Assembly: GCF_003265705.1 (NCBI RefSeq)
Contig: NW_020312904.1
Location: 4,066,672 to 4,130,671 of the forward strand
Length of the DNA stretch: 64,000 nucleotides
Direction of reading: 5' to 3'
Origin: Callorhinus ursinus
Lineage: Eukaryota; Chordata; Mammalia; Carnivora; Otariidae
Shown piece by piece: positions 37,201-44,300 of the stretch (within the stretch, counting starts at the first letter, position 1; each line of letters starts with the position of its first letter). Position numbers and translations under genes: made by a program. Below the pieces are notes generated by a model, which did not search any database, was not told the origin of the DNA, and saw only the letters and a list, made by a program, of their open reading frames with translations.

Positions 37201-38412
37201 AACAGGGAGAGGAGAAGTGTCCCTGAGTTCTTTCCTGACACCTCATCACAAGTACCGGTGGAGTCTGGAGATACGCTTTGAGTTCTGGAGTTGATAAATA
37301 TAGGCCTAAATGATTTTTTAAACCAAATGAGATTTTAAAAACTCGTATTTTTCTATGGCAGTACACAGAAATTTTAAAGATAGGCTTTAAGTGAAAAAAG
37401 CAAATCAAAACTTGCAGAACAGTTAAAGGTACGAGCTAACGTACACAGCAAACTATTACTATCCTATTTCCTATTTTTCTAATGTTTGAATGTTTTAGGC
37501 AAAATAAATGCATTGTGGGTAGCACTAAAGGACCAGAGGAAAAAACAAGTTGATCAGACATTCCAGGTTGTATAAATTCACACCCACCTTTCTTAAGCTG
37601 TTCAAAATACTGACCTGAGCTAATGGAGTAGAGCAGCTAATTCAGATCATTCAGTTTGGGGACAGTTAGGCTTTACTTCCTGAGTTTTCATTTAAACGAA
37701 GATAAAAATTAACTTCCCTTCCTGTGCCCCCAAGATGTGAGGGGACCCCTGGAAATTCTCATTCCAGCGTAGGGGAGCCAAAAAGATCTTCCTCCTCTAC
37801 CCATCTTAGGTTCTCTGTAAATCAGACTGGCAAAGGCAGCTCAACGAGAAAAACCGCTCGTACCGCGCGCACCGCACATGCGCACGGCGGACGCACCTGG
37901 TGAAGCGTAATCCCAGGGCTGGCTGGCTGGGACTTGGGTTTCTACCCCGTTCCAGGATAAACCAAGGGGAAGGGGCTTGGGGCTTCCAGGTCAGGGAGGC
38001 AGGTGAGGGGAAGGTGAGGAGTGGGGCGAGCGCGGAGCGAGCGTCCTCCTGCAGCAGCGCGTCACCTTTGCCCGTGGGACGCTCGTGCCCACTGTCAACA
38101 GCCCCTCGGCGCGGGCATCTGGGCTGGCGTGCGCGCGCACCTTCACCAGAGAACGCACCAGCAGGAAGCGGACCTAACCGGAGACCAGTGACTAGAAGGA
38201 GGCCCCTTTTTAAGTGCGAATCCAGGTTCCCTAGTGGCCCTTCCTTGACGTTTGATGACACTTCGTCCCTAAGCAGAGAGCTGACTCTCTGCTGTCCTTT
38301 CTCATTTCAGCACGATGACTGCATGTTCAGCAGAGTTCTGACCCTGGATCTTTCTCAGTATCCAGACACCGAAGACCAAGAAGGCAGCAAAAGAAACCGA
38401 GAGTTGCCTTAG
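7145..38412 (+). CDS. SMC1B: SMC1B, structural maintenance of chromosomes 1-beta, 3' half (14 coding exons, partial)
   Basis: SMC1B is the meiosis-specific SMC1 paralogue. With SMC3 and meiotic kleisins it forms cohesin rings that hold sister chromatids and organise chromosome axes in germ cells. The joined coding exons are 7145-7291, 10484-10621, 11100-11216, 12604-12710, 23061-23202, 24004-24149, 25520-25673, 28018-28116, 30348-30504, 31334-31488, 32516-32667, 34505-34574, 37078-37188 and 38311-38412. They sum to 1797 nt, 598 codons plus TAG, with consistent phases and GT-AG borders. Visible parts are the hinge C-terminus (SGVISGG), a long heptad-rich coiled coil, the ABC signature LSGGEK, and Walker B with D-loop ([12 protein letters not shown]). 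The hinge reads [16 protein letters not shown], closer to SMC1B than to the SMC1A version I remember. The human protein is about 1235 aa, so roughly the first 637 residues (Walker A, first coil, half hinge) lie left of the window. No frame break is seen, so the gene looks functional. Confidence 0.97.
7770..8035 (+). repeat. MIR SINE, nearly full length
   Basis: Clear MIR: 'cacgctgcctgagtttcag', 'gttccgccacttactaggc', 'acaagttacttaacctctct', 'tgcaaaatgggtataataa', 'acagtgcctggcatgtg'. Sense with SMC1B. Confidence 0.85.
8445..8580 (-). mobile_element. L1M-type 3' fragment, reverse
   Basis: 'ttgaggtataatttatatac' and 'gtttggacaaatgtatgtag' are typical of reversed old L1M 3' UTR. Confidence 0.5.
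9111..9261 (-). mobile_element. carnivore tRNA-derived SINE with 13-bp TSD
   Basis: Reverse SINE ending gccacccaggcgccc. It is flanked by TAATGGAATTTTT at 9098-9110 and 9262-9274, an exact target duplication. Confidence 0.93.
10484..10621 (+). CDS. SMC1B: SMC1B coding exon b (coiled coil)
   Basis: 46 codons, phase 0 at both ends, acceptor ctttttag, donor CGG|gtaata. The peptide is rich in K, E, Q and L with heptad spacing (for example the run around [13 protein letters not shown]), the second coiled-coil arm after the hinge. Its last codon CGG gives Arg, where the human protein as I remember it has Gln. Confidence 0.95.
10815..10995 (-). mobile_element. carnivore tRNA-derived SINE
   Basis: Reverse SINE, A-tail side at left, ending ccacccaggtgcccg. 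Imperfect flanking repeat GGGATCCTCCCTTTT / GGGATTCCCTTTTT. Confidence 0.88.
11100..11216 (+). CDS. SMC1B: SMC1B coding exon c (coiled coil)
   Basis: 39 codons, phase 0 at both ends, acceptor gtaattag, donor AAG|gtcatg. It reads [15 protein letters not shown]... through EEFQEKIDK, coiled-coil sequence with hydrophobic residues at a/d positions. The donor has C at +3, weaker than consensus. Confidence 0.95.
12604..12710 (+). CDS. SMC1B: SMC1B coding exon d (coiled coil, donor duplicated by a SINE)
   Basis: 107 nt, enters at phase 0 and leaves two bases into an Arg codon (AG|gtattt). It encodes [21 protein letters not shown] and following coil. The 3' border is unusual. A SINE starts 8 bases after the exon, and its 16-bp target duplication (12703-12718, repeated at 12913-12928) contains the last exonic bases plus the donor, so a second copy of the donor lies 210 nt downstream. 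Using the distal donor would bring an in-frame stop inside the SINE. Confidence 0.95.
12719..12912 (-). mobile_element. SINE inserted at the SMC1B exon-d splice donor
   Basis: Reverse carnivore SINE flanked by an exact 16-bp duplication CAGAAAAGGTATTTTT (12703-12718 and 12913-12928). The duplication spans the exon end and donor. It is of the same subfamily (gggaagagggtcagaggg) as the pair at 28373-28754. Confidence 0.95.
12984..13171 (-). mobile_element. older carnivore SINE
   Basis: Degenerate reverse SINE with aaaaccaagagttggatgg and ccaactgagccatccaggc at the tRNA-related end; a different, older subfamily than the neighbour at 12719. Confidence 0.8.
13450..15545 (+). mobile_element. old L1 LINE, forward, ORF2 end and 3' part
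   Basis: Decayed ORF2-like words ('cacttgacagaattcagcat', 'cttctggaaatcctag') followed by the 3' words 'ggttgcctctgaggagact' and 'atctttttaactttgtacca'. A short SINE-like piece sits inside at 14579. No intact frame. Confidence 0.6.
14579..14680 (+). mobile_element. partial old carnivore SINE, forward
   Basis: Begins ggggcacccggctggctcag, continues with cttggggttgtgagtttgag, and stops early with an A-rich end. Divergent and truncated. Confidence 0.65.
15755..15860 (-). mobile_element. old L1 3' end fragment, reverse
   Basis: 'cagttttattgagatataat' followed by 'gacatacatcactg' and 'aaggtgtacagcataatgat' is the reversed 3' UTR of old L1 elements. Confidence 0.6.
16779..16974 (-). mobile_element. 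carnivore SINE inside L1 copy B (twin of 3249)
   Basis: Nearly base-for-base the same as 3249-3443, including the unusual gactgactgagccacccagc end, and at the same L1 position with the same CTGCCC junctions. Confidence 0.88.
18250..18437 (-). mobile_element. older carnivore SINE
   Basis: Reverse SINE ending gccacctaggagcccc, flanked by AGCTGTGGGTTT at 18238-18249 and 18438-18449. Confidence 0.88.
18706..18883 (-). mobile_element. carnivore SINE
   Basis: Reverse SINE of the 'cacagcgagagagggaac' subfamily, ending gccacccaggcgcccc. TSD GCCCCTGTCTATT / GCCCCTGCCTATT. Confidence 0.92.
19252..19436 (-). mobile_element. older carnivore SINE with GATT tail repeat
   Basis: Reverse SINE, tail contains (gatt)4, ends gccacccaggagcccc with the aaatcaagtgttggatgc element of the older subfamily. 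Confidence 0.85.
19471..19654 (-). mobile_element. carnivore SINE with 16-bp TSD
   Basis: Reverse SINE flanked by TAAGATTGGTTTTTAT at 19441-19456 and 19655-19670; it lies just beside the older SINE at 19252. The T-rich stretch 19457-19470 is part of its tail. Confidence 0.92.
22085..22320 (+). repeat. MIR SINE
   Basis: 'gttgttaagagcagggactc', 'cttgggcaagaaacttgact', 'cagcttcctcataaataggg', 'gtctggcacacagtgacat': the MIR order, degenerate. Confidence 0.7.
22850..23010 (+). mobile_element. L1M-type 3' end fragment
   Basis: 'ttatatgatgtctgaaatgt', 'agctatagatgaacaggact' and 'gacattttccataataacaa' are typical of forward L1M 3' ends. Confidence 0.55.
23061..23202 (+). CDS. SMC1B: SMC1B coding exon e (coiled coil)
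   Basis: 142 nt, completes the split Arg codon and then encodes [18 protein letters not shown] and more basic coil ending at DLKQ. Acceptor tatactag, donor CAG|gtaaga (strong). It follows the 10.3-kb intron that holds most of the L1 sequence. Confidence 0.95.
24004..24149 (+). CDS. SMC1B: SMC1B coding exon f (coiled coil)
   Basis: 146 nt, 48 codons plus two bases of Arg. Acceptor cattcag, donor TAG|gtaatt. It encodes [15 protein letters not shown] and the coil ending in [11 protein letters not shown]. Confidence 0.95.
24480..24665 (+). repeat. MIR SINE
   Basis: 'ccccagttctgctacttaca', 'catttcctcatctaggaaat', 'ggattaaatgagggactgtt', 'atggtacctggcacataata'. Confidence 0.75.
25520..25673 (+). 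CDS. SMC1B: SMC1B coding exon g (coiled coil)
   Basis: 154 nt, completes the Arg codon and leaves at phase 0. Acceptor tatttacag, donor GAG|gtattc. It encodes [19 protein letters not shown] through [10 protein letters not shown]. The less helical GSLDD stretch resembles a coil break. Confidence 0.95.
27569..27775 (-). mobile_element. carnivore SINE, with an opposite-strand SINE tail attached
   Basis: The reverse SINE 27569-27744 ends gccacccaggtgcccc. It is followed directly by tcaaataaataaaatctt plus an A run (27745-27775), the 3' tail of a forward SINE. A matching remnant 'gctctctcaaaatctttta' lies just left. This looks like a SINE inserted into the tail of another. Confidence 0.8.
28018..28116 (+). 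CDS. SMC1B: SMC1B coding exon h (distal coiled coil)
   Basis: 33 codons, phase 0 at both ends, acceptor tgtttcag, donor AAG|gtaatc. It encodes [18 protein letters not shown] and an acidic continuation. Because the length is a multiple of three and the phases match, skipping it would keep the frame. Confidence 0.95.
28373..28556 (-). mobile_element. carnivore SINE, first of a tandem pair
   Basis: Reverse SINE ending gccacccaggcgccc. With the second copy it sits inside one target duplication TGGTCAGCCAGTTTTTT (28356-28372 and 28755-28771). Confidence 0.93.
28566..28754 (-). mobile_element. carnivore SINE, second of a tandem pair
   Basis: Same subfamily and strand as the first copy, separated from it by a 9-base T-rich spacer. 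Differences include gcaccc for gcgccc and a ctgggactcc block. Confidence 0.93.
29151..29352 (+). mobile_element. carnivore SINE, young, forward
   Basis: Full-length forward SINE, ggggcgcctgggtggctcag to an A tail, flanked by AGGGAGTAGA at 29141-29150 and 29353-29362. Confidence 0.95.
30348..30504 (+). CDS. SMC1B: SMC1B coding exon i (coil to head transition)
   Basis: 157 nt, acceptor aataatag, donor GATG|gtgagc, leaving one base into Ala. It encodes [19 protein letters not shown] and the coil with [10 protein letters not shown], which corresponds to the conserved 'PNxxAxE' region before the C-terminal head in SMC proteins. Confidence 0.96.
30731..30871 (-). mobile_element. older carnivore SINE, internally shortened
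   Basis: Reverse SINE with (GA)n then an accccaccccaccccacac stretch replacing the usual middle; ends gccacccaggtgcccc. Confidence 0.8.
31101..31249 (+). mobile_element. carnivore SINE with 17-bp TSD, forward
   Basis: gaatgcctaggtggctcag at the start, short A-rich end. TSD AAAATATTCTATGCTTT (31084-31100) / AAAATATTCTGTGCTTT (31250-31266). It ends 67 bases before the exon-j acceptor. Confidence 0.9.
31334..31488 (+). CDS. SMC1B: SMC1B coding exon j (start of C-terminal head)
   Basis: 155 nt, completes Ala and leaves at phase 0. Acceptor ttctcttag, donor CAA|gtatgt. It encodes [19 protein letters not shown], then [14 protein letters not shown] and [11 protein letters not shown], the conserved entry helix of the SMC1 C-terminal ATPase lobe. 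Confidence 0.97.
31590..31750 (+). repeat. MIR-like repeat
   Basis: 'ccactcactctaccactggc', 'gcagaacctctctgggcctg' and 'ctcttcatctgaaaaatgaa' follow the MIR pattern. Confidence 0.5.
32516..32667 (+). CDS. SMC1B: SMC1B coding exon k (ABC signature motif)
   Basis: 152 nt, acceptor gtttcag, donor CAG|gtaaag, leaving two bases into Ser. It encodes [20 protein letters not shown], then [12 protein letters not shown] and the ABC-ATPase signature LSGGEK (32612-32629), followed by the helix [12 protein letters not shown]. The signature contacts ATP bound on the SMC3 head and is needed for head engagement. Confidence 0.98.
33420..34080 (+). repeat. ancient dispersed mammalian repeat
   Basis: 'atttattcagcagatatttc', 'atacagcagtgaacaaaaca', 'gggaaggcctacttgagaag', 'cagcaagtgcaaaggtcctg' belong to a common old mammalian repeat. 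I cannot name the family with certainty. A GC-richer copy of its middle part is at 51460-51720. Confidence 0.6.
34505..34574 (+). CDS. SMC1B: SMC1B coding exon l (Walker B and D-loop)
   Basis: 70 nt, completes Ser and encodes [23 protein letters not shown]. It holds the hydrophobic Walker B strand, the Asp-Glu pair for Mg2+ and water activation, and the D-loop ALD. Acceptor tttttctag, donor AAG|gtcagt, leaving at phase 0. The catalytic residues are intact. Confidence 0.98.
34575..37077 (+). other. SMC1B: SMC1B intron between exons l and m
   Basis: 2.5 kb in which base composition turns markedly GC-richer (from about 35.1 kb). There is no SINE or L1. Several overlapping open stretches at 35.2-36.6 kb are on both strands and show no known domain. 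The candidate cassette exon lies at 36902-36961. Confidence 0.7.
36902..36961 (+). other. candidate SMC1B cassette exon (unproven)
   Basis: A 60-nt stretch bounded by a pyrimidine-rich acceptor (ctcttattttag) and a consensus donor (AAG|gtaagt). A perfect TACTAAC branch-point word lies at 36882-36888. Read in phase 0, matching both neighbouring exons, it is open for 20 codons. It would insert 20 residues right after the D-loop exon. I know no such segment in human SMC1B, so it may be a decoy exon. The branch point is close to the AG (about 13 nt). Confidence 0.3.
37078..37188 (+). CDS. SMC1B: SMC1B coding exon m (H-loop region)
   Basis: 37 codons, phase 0 at both ends, acceptor cccccag, donor GAG|gtaaag. 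It encodes [20 protein letters not shown], then [17 protein letters not shown], the last beta strand and helix of the ATPase head, as in other SMC1 proteins (ISLKEEFYxKAD). Confidence 0.97.
37189..38310 (+). other. SMC1B: last SMC1B intron with CpG-dense block
   Basis: 1.1 kb. The first half is AT-rich and unassigned. 37850-38170 is CpG-dense, with runs such as taccgcgcgcaccgc and gcgtgcgcgcgcacc. It ends 140 bases before the last exon. Overlapping open frames of 170 (+) and 151 (-) codons come from the GC-rich composition. Confidence 0.7.
37850..38170. promoter_or_regulatory. intragenic CpG-dense block (possible orphan CpG island)
   Basis: High density of CpG in non-repeat sequence within the last SMC1B intron, 140 bases before the last exon. 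No TATA box or known promoter motif is evident. A regulatory role is only an inference. Confidence 0.4.
38311..38412 (+). CDS. SMC1B: SMC1B last coding exon
   Basis: 34 codons including TAG at 38410-38412. Acceptor ctcatttcag. It encodes [20 protein letters not shown], the conserved SMC1 C-terminal strand, then a short variable polar tail. The tail ends at a position comparable to human SMC1B. The untranslated part runs on to about 38830. Confidence 0.97.
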   Translation, partial: HDDCMFSRVLTLDLSQYPDTEDQEGSKRNRELP

Positions 38413-38830
38413 GACCGCGAGTGACCCCGAGCCAACAGGACAGTCGGGCAGGTCAGGGTCACCAATGCTTAGTCCTTGCTCCTCAACAACAAAGCGCGGG
38501 AGCAGTCGAGCGGCCTGTGCCACCGTGACCTACCAGACGCTGGAGCTCGCTTCCGTCCAAGTTCAGGCCCCTTAGCGTTGCATGGGTTAAAAAAAAAGGT
38601 GCAATTTTGTACCATAGTTTCAACTGCCATTTTGAAAGCCAGTCAGAAGAATGTTGAATTCTGCATTATTTTCACTCAGGTCTTGCCTTGTACGTTTAAG
38701 TAATCTTTAAGAGAAACTCTTGGTTCTCAAATGTACTAGTTATAGGGCATAGAGCCTGGATTTTATAGTTATTTCAGAGAATGTTATCAATATTGAAAAT
38801 ATCAATAAAGAATATTCTAATTTCAAATGT
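38413..38830 (+). other. SMC1B: SMC1B 3' UTR
   Basis: About 0.4 kb, AT-rich toward its end. It stops after the AATAAA hexamer at 38804-38809. The exact cleavage site is inferred, 15-25 bases past the hexamer. Confidence 0.8.
38804..38809 (+). promoter_or_regulatory. SMC1B: SMC1B polyadenylation signal AATAAA
   Basis: Canonical AATAAA about 390 bases after the SMC1B stop codon, followed by an AT-rich stretch. It is the first canonical hexamer in this orientation downstream of the stop. Confidence 0.8.
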
Positions 38831-40144
38831 CTCCAAACTACAATTATAGAAACAACAAAAAAGTATTTTAAGGTGAAACTGAATTATGTCCACCTCAGTG
38901 AAATCCAAATTTCTCTAAGTATAATTTCTGTTAACAAAATACTGAAGAACACAGGCTTTCCCAAGTAACTGACTTCCCTACTTACACACATTGTTATGGG
39001 GAGGAAAGGAAGTTGCCACATTTGCAATAATACTTCATTTCCATTTCAAGATGGACTAAAATTTCGTACCTAGCAGAGTAGCTCCCTCACTGTGATCTAC
39101 TGAAAGCCACCCCTCCACACAAGGGTTTGTAAACACATAAACATAAAAAGAAAGCAACACAACATGAAATAAAACAGAATTCTGAGGTGCTGGTGGTCTT
39201 CACTGAAGACTGGGCCCACCTGTGGACGGGGGGTGTGGGGGGGGCGGGGGGAGGCCTGAAGAAAGAACCATCACTTGTGAGCGCTGCTCACCACTCACCG
39301 CTTCACGCAGACTCAGGGCACCCCGTGCCCAGCAAGTAGACCACAGCCACACACATGCTTCCTGCCCTCACCCCGCCAAGCTCTAGCAGCTGCACAGGGC
39401 AAGCAGAAGCCACTCGATCCGTCCTCTGCTCCTTTTTTTAAGAAACCATCGGCAATACCCTCTAAATCACAGACTTCCTCTGCCTCGGAAAACATCAACT
39501 TCACGTTGAAATGTCCCTGTCGGGCCCCATGAGCTCAGAGCAGTCCCTTATCACTGCCTGGGCTGTTCTCACTCCCAGTGATCCCACAAAGTACGGTCCG
39601 TTTTGTGAGAGCACCACGCACCCCCATTCCTGCCAACCGCGGGACGATGGGGGGGTGCGGATGGGGCGCTGCTACCAAAGGGCCTTCATCACCCGCCCCC
39701 CGCCCCGAGCCAGTGCTTCTCACCGACAAAATCACCCCCAAGCAAATGAGTGATGCTCAAATTGTCTGACAGATCAATCCTGTTGAAAGACGTTTGCATT
39801 TTAATACAAGCATTAGCAGAACTGACCGCAGATCTCCCCGTTCGTGAGGGCAAGGAGGCACTCGATGCTCATCCTGAGCTGGTTCCACTTTTCCAGTCTC
39901 ATATCCTCTCTTCCACATCATTTTCCATGCTTGTCTACCCTGTGTCTAACCAACTTTCAGATTCATTCATCCCTGATTGCACTTTGTAAACGTGTCTTTA
40001 AAAAACCAACAACTTAAATATTTGCTTTTTTTAAAAAATTTAAACACATTCAAGTAGTCATTTGACTTCCCAACTGATAACTCAGGATAAACGTTCTCAT
40101 TAACTACATCACATCAAGCCCTGTCAGAACTAAAGTTGAGCACA
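38831..40144. other. intergenic spacer between convergent SMC1B and FAM118A
   Basis: About 1.3 kb between the two inferred 3' ends. It contains a G-rich run near 39225-39255. No gene, SINE or L1 is recognised. Confidence 0.65.
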
Positions 40145-40162
40145 CAAAGTTGCAGTTAAAAT

Positions 40163-40168
40163 TTTATT
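40163..40168 (-). promoter_or_regulatory. FAM118A: FAM118A distal polyadenylation signal
   Basis: Minus-strand AATAAA (plus strand tttatt) about 1.18 kb past the stop, 1.36 kb from the convergent SMC1B signal at 38804. Confidence 0.5.
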
Positions 40169-41326
40169 TATGACCAGAGTAACATAAGATTTTTCATGCT
40201 TCAAAAAGAAAAAAAGTCTTAAGCGGATCTCTGGCTTCTCTCTCATTCACAACACATCCCAACCTTGTGTTTTCTGTTCTTAACTTTCTACCTGGGGGAG
40301 CTCCAGCGCCTTTGATGGGGAGTGTCATGGGATTTGGCAAGAAACCACATCAAAAATAGCAGCCTCTGAAAGGGAAAGTGAGCAGGGTCCCCGCCAGGGT
40401 CACAGTCGGAGCAGCTCCCGGCGTGCGGCTTTCTGCCCCTGGCTGACCCTGAGCGCTCCCAGGCCGCAGGCCCTCTAGAGGCTCTGCCTGCCTCACGGCG
40501 TGCGAACCCCAAGGAGGCCGGAGGAAGAGACTTTTAAGACACGAACGGAAAGGTTGGACCTTACCCCACAGAATAAAAACTCGGAAAACGGAATTTACAC
40601 TCTAACTAAAAGCTGCAATCTTGGGCTTGTGCTCCAACTTGTCGTTTCTCAGCTGTTCGCCAGTGTGCGGACTCGGCCGGCACCGAGCTGCCGTCCGGGG
40701 CCCCTCCGCCGAGGTCAGGCCTGCCGTTCCGGGAGCTAAAGTCACTAAAATTAGGTGATTCCAAAGAAGGCCGCTGAGCTGGTCTTTTTCAAAACATCCC
40801 ATTCTCAGCAGCAGATGCAGTGCCTCCAACGAGCACCGGCTCACGCTTTACTATTATTCAACAATGCAACAGACGCTTCTAAGTTTTTCTCCACGGTAAC
40901 AGACGTTTCCACATAAAAATTATAAAATTTAAGTGTCTAGTTTTGTTTTGTTTTGTTTTTTTCCCTCTTTGGCAACTACTGTTGCTTGGACAGTCCTCAC
41001 CCTCCCCTTCTTATTAGAAAAACCACCCGGACAAAGGGGGCGTGTGGCGCGGGAGCCCGGAGCCCGGGACCCCTTCCCGCCGCCGTGGTCCCTGAGGTAG
41101 CTGGCCACCGGCCGCACAGCGGCCCCCTGACGGGTGCGCCTCACCGCCCGAGCAGTCACACCCCACGGCGGGACTTGCACGCAGCCCCCGAGGCCGCACA
41201 GCCCCACGGCTCTTCAGGGTGCGGGAGGGGTCAGCGGGAGAGTTCCCCCGCAGAGTTCTCCGAACATTCCTCATCGTTTGGGTTATGGCACTGTGGTTAC
41301 AGAAGGCTGGTTTTCAAGTTGCAGAT

Positions 41327-41332
41327 TTTATT
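41327..41332 (-). promoter_or_regulatory. FAM118A: FAM118A proximal polyadenylation signal
   Basis: Minus-strand AATAAA that begins 14 bases after the TGA. Use of it would give a 3' UTR of only about 35-45 bases. Confidence 0.45.
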
Positions 41333-41345
41333 GGTTTTAAAGATT

Positions 41346-41365
41346 TCAAGACCCTCCAGCATCAT
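41346..41365 (-). CDS. FAM118A: FAM118A coding exon 8 (last 20 coding bases)
   Basis: After acceptor gttgaaacag, the exon completes Asp352 and encodes D-A-G-G-S-TGA, the C-terminus of human FAM118A. The stop is at 41348-41346. Assembling this exon gives exactly 357 residues, which confirms the model. Confidence 0.93.
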
Positions 41366-44300
41366 CTGTTTCAACAACAAAAAGAAGGAATACGAAAATG
41401 TTAAAATTCAGCTGAAAGGAGTGTTTGCAGAGGATCTCTAGTTCAGGAACTGTCTACGGCTTTTCTCCCACGCTAAACACTTTCAAAGTGACCCCCTCCG
41501 GAAGCAGCCACCGCCGCCCAGAGACATGGCTCTGGGACTCGTACAACCGTCAGGAAACCTCGACGCACAGATGTGGCCCTTTCCCTTCCTGGAGGACCGG
41601 GAGCAGGCAGTGGTCACCGTGGGGGGGGGGGGGGGGGGCACGTCACCACGTGGATGGCAGGAGCCCGCCGCAGGGCAGGGAGGACGGCAGCCGGCCACAC
41701 TCCTCTGCGCTCTCCAGCCCCCGGGGACCCGGAGGGCTTCCCTGAGGACACATGCCTGCCCGGGGTGCTGGCATCGGGGATCCCCTGGGGCCCCACTGGC
41801 TCATCGGCCACAGCGCCCCCCTGCCCGGGGGCGGCCCTGAAGGGGGAGCCGCGCATACGCAGCCACAGCAGCACAACGGGCCCTGCCTTCTTCACTGTCG
41901 CAAGTGACCAAGCGGCCCCAGACAGGGCGACAAACAAGGGGTGGGAAAGAGACCGGGGGGAAAAACCACCCGTCCTGGAGGAAAACAATCAAAGCGCTCG
42001 TTTCACTTTTTTCATTTTCATTTGCTTACAGATATCCCCACTAGCTGAATTCACACTCCAAATATCTGCCAAAGACTGGAAAGAATTGTATTCGAAATGC
42101 CAGGGAAACAGCCCTCTCCCCCTGCAGGTGCGTGTCCGAGGACCTGCTGCAGAGCTGGCCCGGAGTCCTCCAGAAGGCCCCCTCCCACCTCCCCCTGCGC
42201 CGGGCCCCCTCAGCGGCGACACTGTGCCCACAGCACTCAGCGCCGCCTGCTTCTCCTCCTGCGGTGGCGAGGGTTCCCCCAGTTGTTTCTCTCGACTCTG
42301 TTCCCTCCTCCGTGATCTCGTCCCGCTTGGACCTCCTGGATTGGTTTCTGCTGTTTTTCTCATGCGTTCATGTTCATGTTGTCTTTATCTTTTCCAAAAC
42401 TTCCTGGGACGTTCTCAGATTTATGCTGTAGCCTTTGGGTTAAATTTTTATTGTGAGAGCGTTACCGTTAGTTTCTGGCAGCTCTTCTTTTCTGACTTGC
42501 CCTCCTTCAGAGCACCTCCCCTCCCCCACCCCCTTGGCCACGACTGCGATCTCTCTTCAAATTTCTAGAGACCCCAGGGGCTTCCCTGGGTACCTGACTC
42601 GACTCCACTCCTGAAAACACTGGGATTGAGGATGTTCAGATAACAGAGTTAACCTGTTATTACTTTAAATAAGAAAACATAAGCAAAATGCCCTTAAACA
42701 CCTCTCTGATAACCCACTAAGAACATCTAGGGCTATGAAGCATGTCACATGTCAGGTCCCTGTTACTCAACATTTAAATGACGCCCTGGGGTGGGGGGTA
42801 ATGTTTGAGCAGTGCTGGGACACTGCATTTTCCTTCTACATCATGAGGAACACGTGCTGTTGAAACAGTCTGTGGAGGGGCGCCTGGGCGGCTCAGTCGT
42901 GAAGCGTCTGCCTTCGGCTCAGGTCATGGTTCCGGGGTCCTGGGATCGAGCCCCGCATCGGGCTCCCTGCTCGGCGGGGAGCCTGCTTCTCCCTCTCCCA
43001 CTCCCCCTGCTTGTGTTCCCTCTCTCGCTGTGTCTCTCTGTCAAATAGATAAAGTCTTTAAAAAAAAAAAAAAAAGAAACAGTCTGTTGAAGATACAGAG
43101 ATCGCTGATGAAGACAGAGAACACTGAAAACTGAGCCAGGTATATAAAAAAGATTTCCACCTAAATATACCTTCATCAAGTTTGAATGTGAGAAAAGAAA
43201 AAGAAGATCCTAAAAGCTTCCAGAAAGGAAAGCAACAGGTCACCTACAGGTCACAAAGACCTGAGCTGGCAACAGACCCTCTCCCAACAGGAAACCAGGA
43301 CACGTAAGACAGCGGAGTCCCTCGGGGAAGTGGGAAGCAGAACCCCACATCCGACCGTGCGTGGAGAGTAAGGACCACGAGAAGACACCTACAGACACCC
43401 CGGGCCTTGGGGAGCCAGCCCGCCGCACACAGGGCTGTCACAGTCCCTCAGGGGCCTGCGCAGGAGAAAGAAGAGGCAGCAGCGGCCCAGGAGGGAGGGC
43501 AGCTTGGGCCTGGAGCGGAGCAGAAGGTCAGGGTCTCGGGAAAGGGGGGCAGGCGGTATGACTGAGAGAGTGCTACAGTAAAACACCGGGAAACGTTGAT
43601 GTTTTTGGACAAGGCAAACAGAAATCTAGAAATGCCTCAAAAAATAAAGGGCAGTACCAGCAACTCCAACATGCAACAAGCAAAAAACGCATTTGCCTTT
43701 GATACTGAGCACATCCTGCAAACGACTCCGGGCCCGTTAACTCGGCACACGAGTCGGTGAACCAGGAAAAAAACATCTGCGCTGTTTTAATAAAGGAAGT
43801 GCTTTTGTTTCCAATTTTGAGACAACCGACAGGCAGACCGGGGGGCTCGCTGCGCCCGGTCCGTGACCACGTGTCCAGCACTGCCCGCAGACAAGCGGCT
43901 CGGAGCGGGGAGCTGGCTGAGGGGGCGCGGCGGGCAGGGGCCGGGGCAGACTCAGGAGTCCCACCCGCGACCTGGGCAGCTAGAGATGAGGCGCCCTGGG
44001 CCCCGGAGGGAGGCCGGGCTGGGTGAGCGGCACCAGATCCCCTCCCGGAGGCCACAGGCCTGACCCACTTAGATCATCGGTTTCCGAACATCTCAGTCCG
44101 TGACGGAGGGAACAAGAAACAGGATTCGAAGTGTTTTTTTCTGGAGACTGAGAGGATGTAAGTCGGGGCAGCGGGCAGCCCTGAGTGCCCACCGGCGCTG
44201 CTCGGGGAACTGGCCGTGACTGAGTGGCAGGTGCGCTCCATGAAACCGGGTGACCCGGCGGGCGTGCTGCTGGCCTGGTGCGCGACCCCCAGCACCGAGA

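Larger units (their letters stand above)
40145..41345 (-). other. FAM118A: FAM118A 3' UTR (long form)
   Basis: Downstream of the stop there are two minus-strand AATAAA hexamers. One is at 41332-41327, only 14 bases after the stop, and one is at 40168-40163. The longer form would give about 1.2 kb of 3' UTR. Its middle (41030-41260) is CpG-dense. Which site is used cannot be told from sequence. Confidence 0.6.

Noticed and set aside
37900..38412. 170-codon frame joining the CpG block to the SMC1B last exon
   Set aside because: The last exon is clearly spliced at 38311 (ctcatttcag). The upstream part is the CpG-rich intron in the same phase by chance.
41030..41260. CpG-dense segment as a FAM118A promoter
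   Set aside because: It lies in the FAM118A 3' UTR, downstream of all coding exons, so it cannot be the main promoter. The true 5' end lies right of 55484.
41573..42568. 331-codon plus-strand open frame, the longest in the window
   Set aside because: It lies antisense within FAM118A intron 7, runs through an 18-base G homopolymer, and is low-complexity Pro/Gly/Arg/Ser. It shows no domain or conserved motif. GC-rich sequence has few stop codons by chance.
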